Of a stretch of 64,000 nt of DNA, positions 62,887 to 64,000 are shown piece after piece. Both the position numbers and the translations under genes were made by a program. The DNA is from Spiribacter curvatus (GTDB lineage Bacteria; Pseudomonadota; Gammaproteobacteria; Nitrococcales; Nitrococcaceae), in the NCBI RefSeq assembly GCF_000485905.1, contig NC_022664.1, positions 806,001 to 870,000 on the forward strand. Reading direction: 5' to 3'. Under the pieces are notes generated by a model. It was not told where the DNA came from and did not search any database. It saw nothing but the letters and a program-made list of their open reading frames with translations. How positions within the stretch are numbered: the stretch's first letter is position 1; every line of letters starts with the position of its first letter.

Positions 62887-63741
62887 TTATTCCGAAGGAT
62901 GGGTTCGAGCGATGTGAAGATCGACGCCTGCGTCGCGTAACGTCGCCAAATCTCTACCACTCACTCCATCATCGACAATAATGACGTCGAATTCGGTTAC
63001 ATCTGCGAGACGGTAAAGGGCGCGTTGCTCAAACTTCGCGTGGTCTACCAGCAGGATGCGCCGTTGCGCGGCTTCAAACATCGCCCGCTTGGTCTCCACC
63101 ATCTCCGGCGATTGGTGATACAAATGCCCGCGGATGATGGCAGAGGTGGATAAGAGATAGGTATCGGCCATGAATTTTCCTATCTGATCTCGCGTAACCG
63201 GACCGATGAAGGCATTACACCAATGCTGGAAACGCCCACCGAGGCCGATAAGTTCGAGATCGCGAACCTCGTGCAGCGTGTTCATTAGGGTGAGCGAATT
63301 AGTGATAACGGTCAGCGGCGTCCTTTCGCAGAGCATCGGTGCCATCTGTAGGACGGTAGTGCTGTCGTCCATCAGGAGAGCCTGCCCGGACTCGATGAAG
63401 TCCATGGCGCGCTCGGCAAGCGCATGTTTTTCATCTCTCTGGCGCCCGGCACGGTAGACATCGCTCGCTTCTATCAGGGAAGTCGGTGCCGCCGAGACCA
63501 CGCCTCGATACTTGCGTAAGAGATCACGGGCGACCAGTTCATCGATATCACGATGGGCGGTCATCAGGCTGATGCCGAACCGTTCAGTGATGTCCTCAAT
63601 GCGTATCGACCCCTCGGTCATCACCGCTTCGGTTATTGCCTGTCGACGCTCGAGCTGCTTTGCGCGGCGACTGTCACTCGGCGTCTTTTCCCTTAAAAGT
63701 GCATCGAGCGCATCATTGGACTGCGAACCGACCAAGGTCAT
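62887..63741 (-). CDS. DeoR-family transcriptional repressor, GlpR-like
   Basis: 284 residues. N-terminal winged helix (RQAITEAVMTEGSIRIEDITERFGISLMTAHRDIDELVARDLLRKYRGV, about 33-81) and C-terminal sugar-phosphate sensor domain (ALLMDDSTTVLQMAPML, LTVITNSLTLMNTL, ELIGLGGRF, LLVDHAKFEQRALYRLADVTEFDVIIVDD). It lies just downstream of a gene that ends in a GlpD-type C-terminus, so glycerol-3-phosphate is a likely effector. An N-terminal extension of about 30 residues precedes the helix. Confidence 0.87.
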   Translation of the reverse strand: MTLVGSQSNDALDALLREKTPSDSRRAKQLERRQAITEAVMTEGSIRIEDITERFGISLMTAHRDIDELVARDLLRKYRGVVSAAPTSLIEASDVYRAGRQRDEKHALAERAMDFIESGQALLMDDSTTVLQMAPMLCERTPLTVITNSLTLMNTLHEVRDLELIGLGGRFQHWCNAFIGPVTRDQIGKFMADTYLLSTSAIIRGHLYHQSPEMVETKRAMFEAAQRRILLVDHAKFEQRALYRLADVTEFDVIIVDDGVSGRDLATLRDAGVDLHIARTHPSE

Positions 63742-63802
63742 GCGTTGGGTCCCCTCTGTCTGCCTTTCGGCAGGATAGCCGGTGCGGGTGGCTGTTGCAC
63801 GG

Positions 63803-64000
63803 TCAGCGTAGGCTCGTCACGCCATGACTGTCGGCGAGTCGGTGGAGTAATTGCCCACGCTCGGCGTGCTTTCGTTGCGCATCCCAACCAAGCGCTGCTC
63901 CAGTTGTTTCAGCCACTTGATTCAAGCCTTCCAGTGTCAGGCGCCCGGAAATTGCAAGCAGTGTGCGGCGAAGGACCAGATCCTCGAGATGTATCACGCT
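63803..64000 (-). CDS. glpD: Glycerol-3-phosphate dehydrogenase-like protein, C-terminal end (partial)
   Basis: The last 65 residues of a gene that enters the window from its right edge on the minus strand. HLEDLVLRRTLLAISGRLTLEGLNQVAETTGAALGWDAQRKHAERGQLLHRL matches the C-terminal DAO_C domain of aerobic FAD-dependent glycerol-3-phosphate dehydrogenase, whose consensus has DVLxRRT... and LGWDxxRxxxE. The upstream part is outside the window. The DeoR/GlpR-like repressor follows 61 bp downstream in the same orientation. Confidence 0.7.
   Translation of the reverse strand, partial: SVIHLEDLVLRRTLLAISGRLTLEGLNQVAETTGAALGWDAQRKHAERGQLLHRLADSHGVTSLR

Overview
The window is a densely packed, high-GC stretch of a gammaproteobacterial chromosome. 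Gene content and order (alaS-lysC-csrA-tRNA-Ser, uvrC-pgsA-tRNA-Gly-tRNA-Cys, icd next to aceK, an MSHA-type pilus operon) and the acid-rich proteins fit a moderately halophilic member of the Ectothiorhodospiraceae such as Spiribacter. That placement is inferred from style and synteny, not from a marker gene. Spacers are very short, many genes in a row overlap by a few bases, and at least six convergent pairs overlap at their 3' ends.

Layout. 1-4.5 kb: alanyl-tRNA synthetase, aspartokinase (with a strong internal ribosome site for a beta subunit), CsrA and tRNA-Ser(GCU), whose 3' end and terminator sit in an imperfect inverted repeat. 4.8-11.2 kb: an accessory surface-glycan group (LtaS/sulfatase-like membrane enzyme, two unrelated sulfotransferases, a GT4 glycosyltransferase, a flippase) and a truncated haemoglobin. 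11.3-20.3 kb, minus strand: an MSHA-type pilus operon (major pilin, PilM-PilN-like fusion, MshJ, MshK, MshL secretin, TPR protein, MshE ATPase with c-di-GMP-binding motifs, MshG, and a stunted prepilin). It is followed upstream by a TPR-tailed O-antigen-ligase-type protein that may glycosylate the pilin, and by a PilT retraction ATPase on the plus strand. 23.5-30.4 kb: aceK and icd in one direction, a PPK2 kinase, a photolyase-like flavoprotein with unusual domain order coupled to an Ogt alkyltransferase, and an M42 aminopeptidase. 30.4-36.9 kb: a NYN nuclease-like protein, a MgtC/DUF4010 membrane protein, an FkbM methyltransferase, a hot-dog-like protein, an HhH protein, a lytic transglycosylase, FxsA and an AEC transporter without an ordinary start codon. 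36.9-41.6 kb: an RND efflux pump (permease and adaptor) and a phasin with its own promoter and terminator.

41.7-55.3 kb, plus strand apart from trmO: an MscS-type channel, a CocE-type hydrolase, TrmO, CysM, a DEDD exonuclease, RlmD broken by a 20-bp tandem duplication, an ADP-ribose pyrophosphatase, and a complete dipeptide/oligopeptide ABC importer whose two ATPases are fused. 55.3-64 kb: purB and fumC divergent, a RibD C-terminal-type reductase, uvrC, pgsA, tRNA-Gly, tRNA-Cys, a folM-like gene lying where the next tRNA is expected, tRNA-Leu(UAA), a GlpR-like DeoR repressor and the 3' end of a glpD-like gene running off the window.

Functional themes are surface attachment and its second-messenger control (MSHA pilus, PilT, CsrA, MshE), surface-glycan decoration with sulfate, salt and osmotic life (MscS channel, acidic proteins), the TCA branch point (icd/aceK/fumC), and DNA repair (uvrC, ogt, photolyase-like). 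No CRISPR array, intact insertion sequence, prophage or origin was seen.
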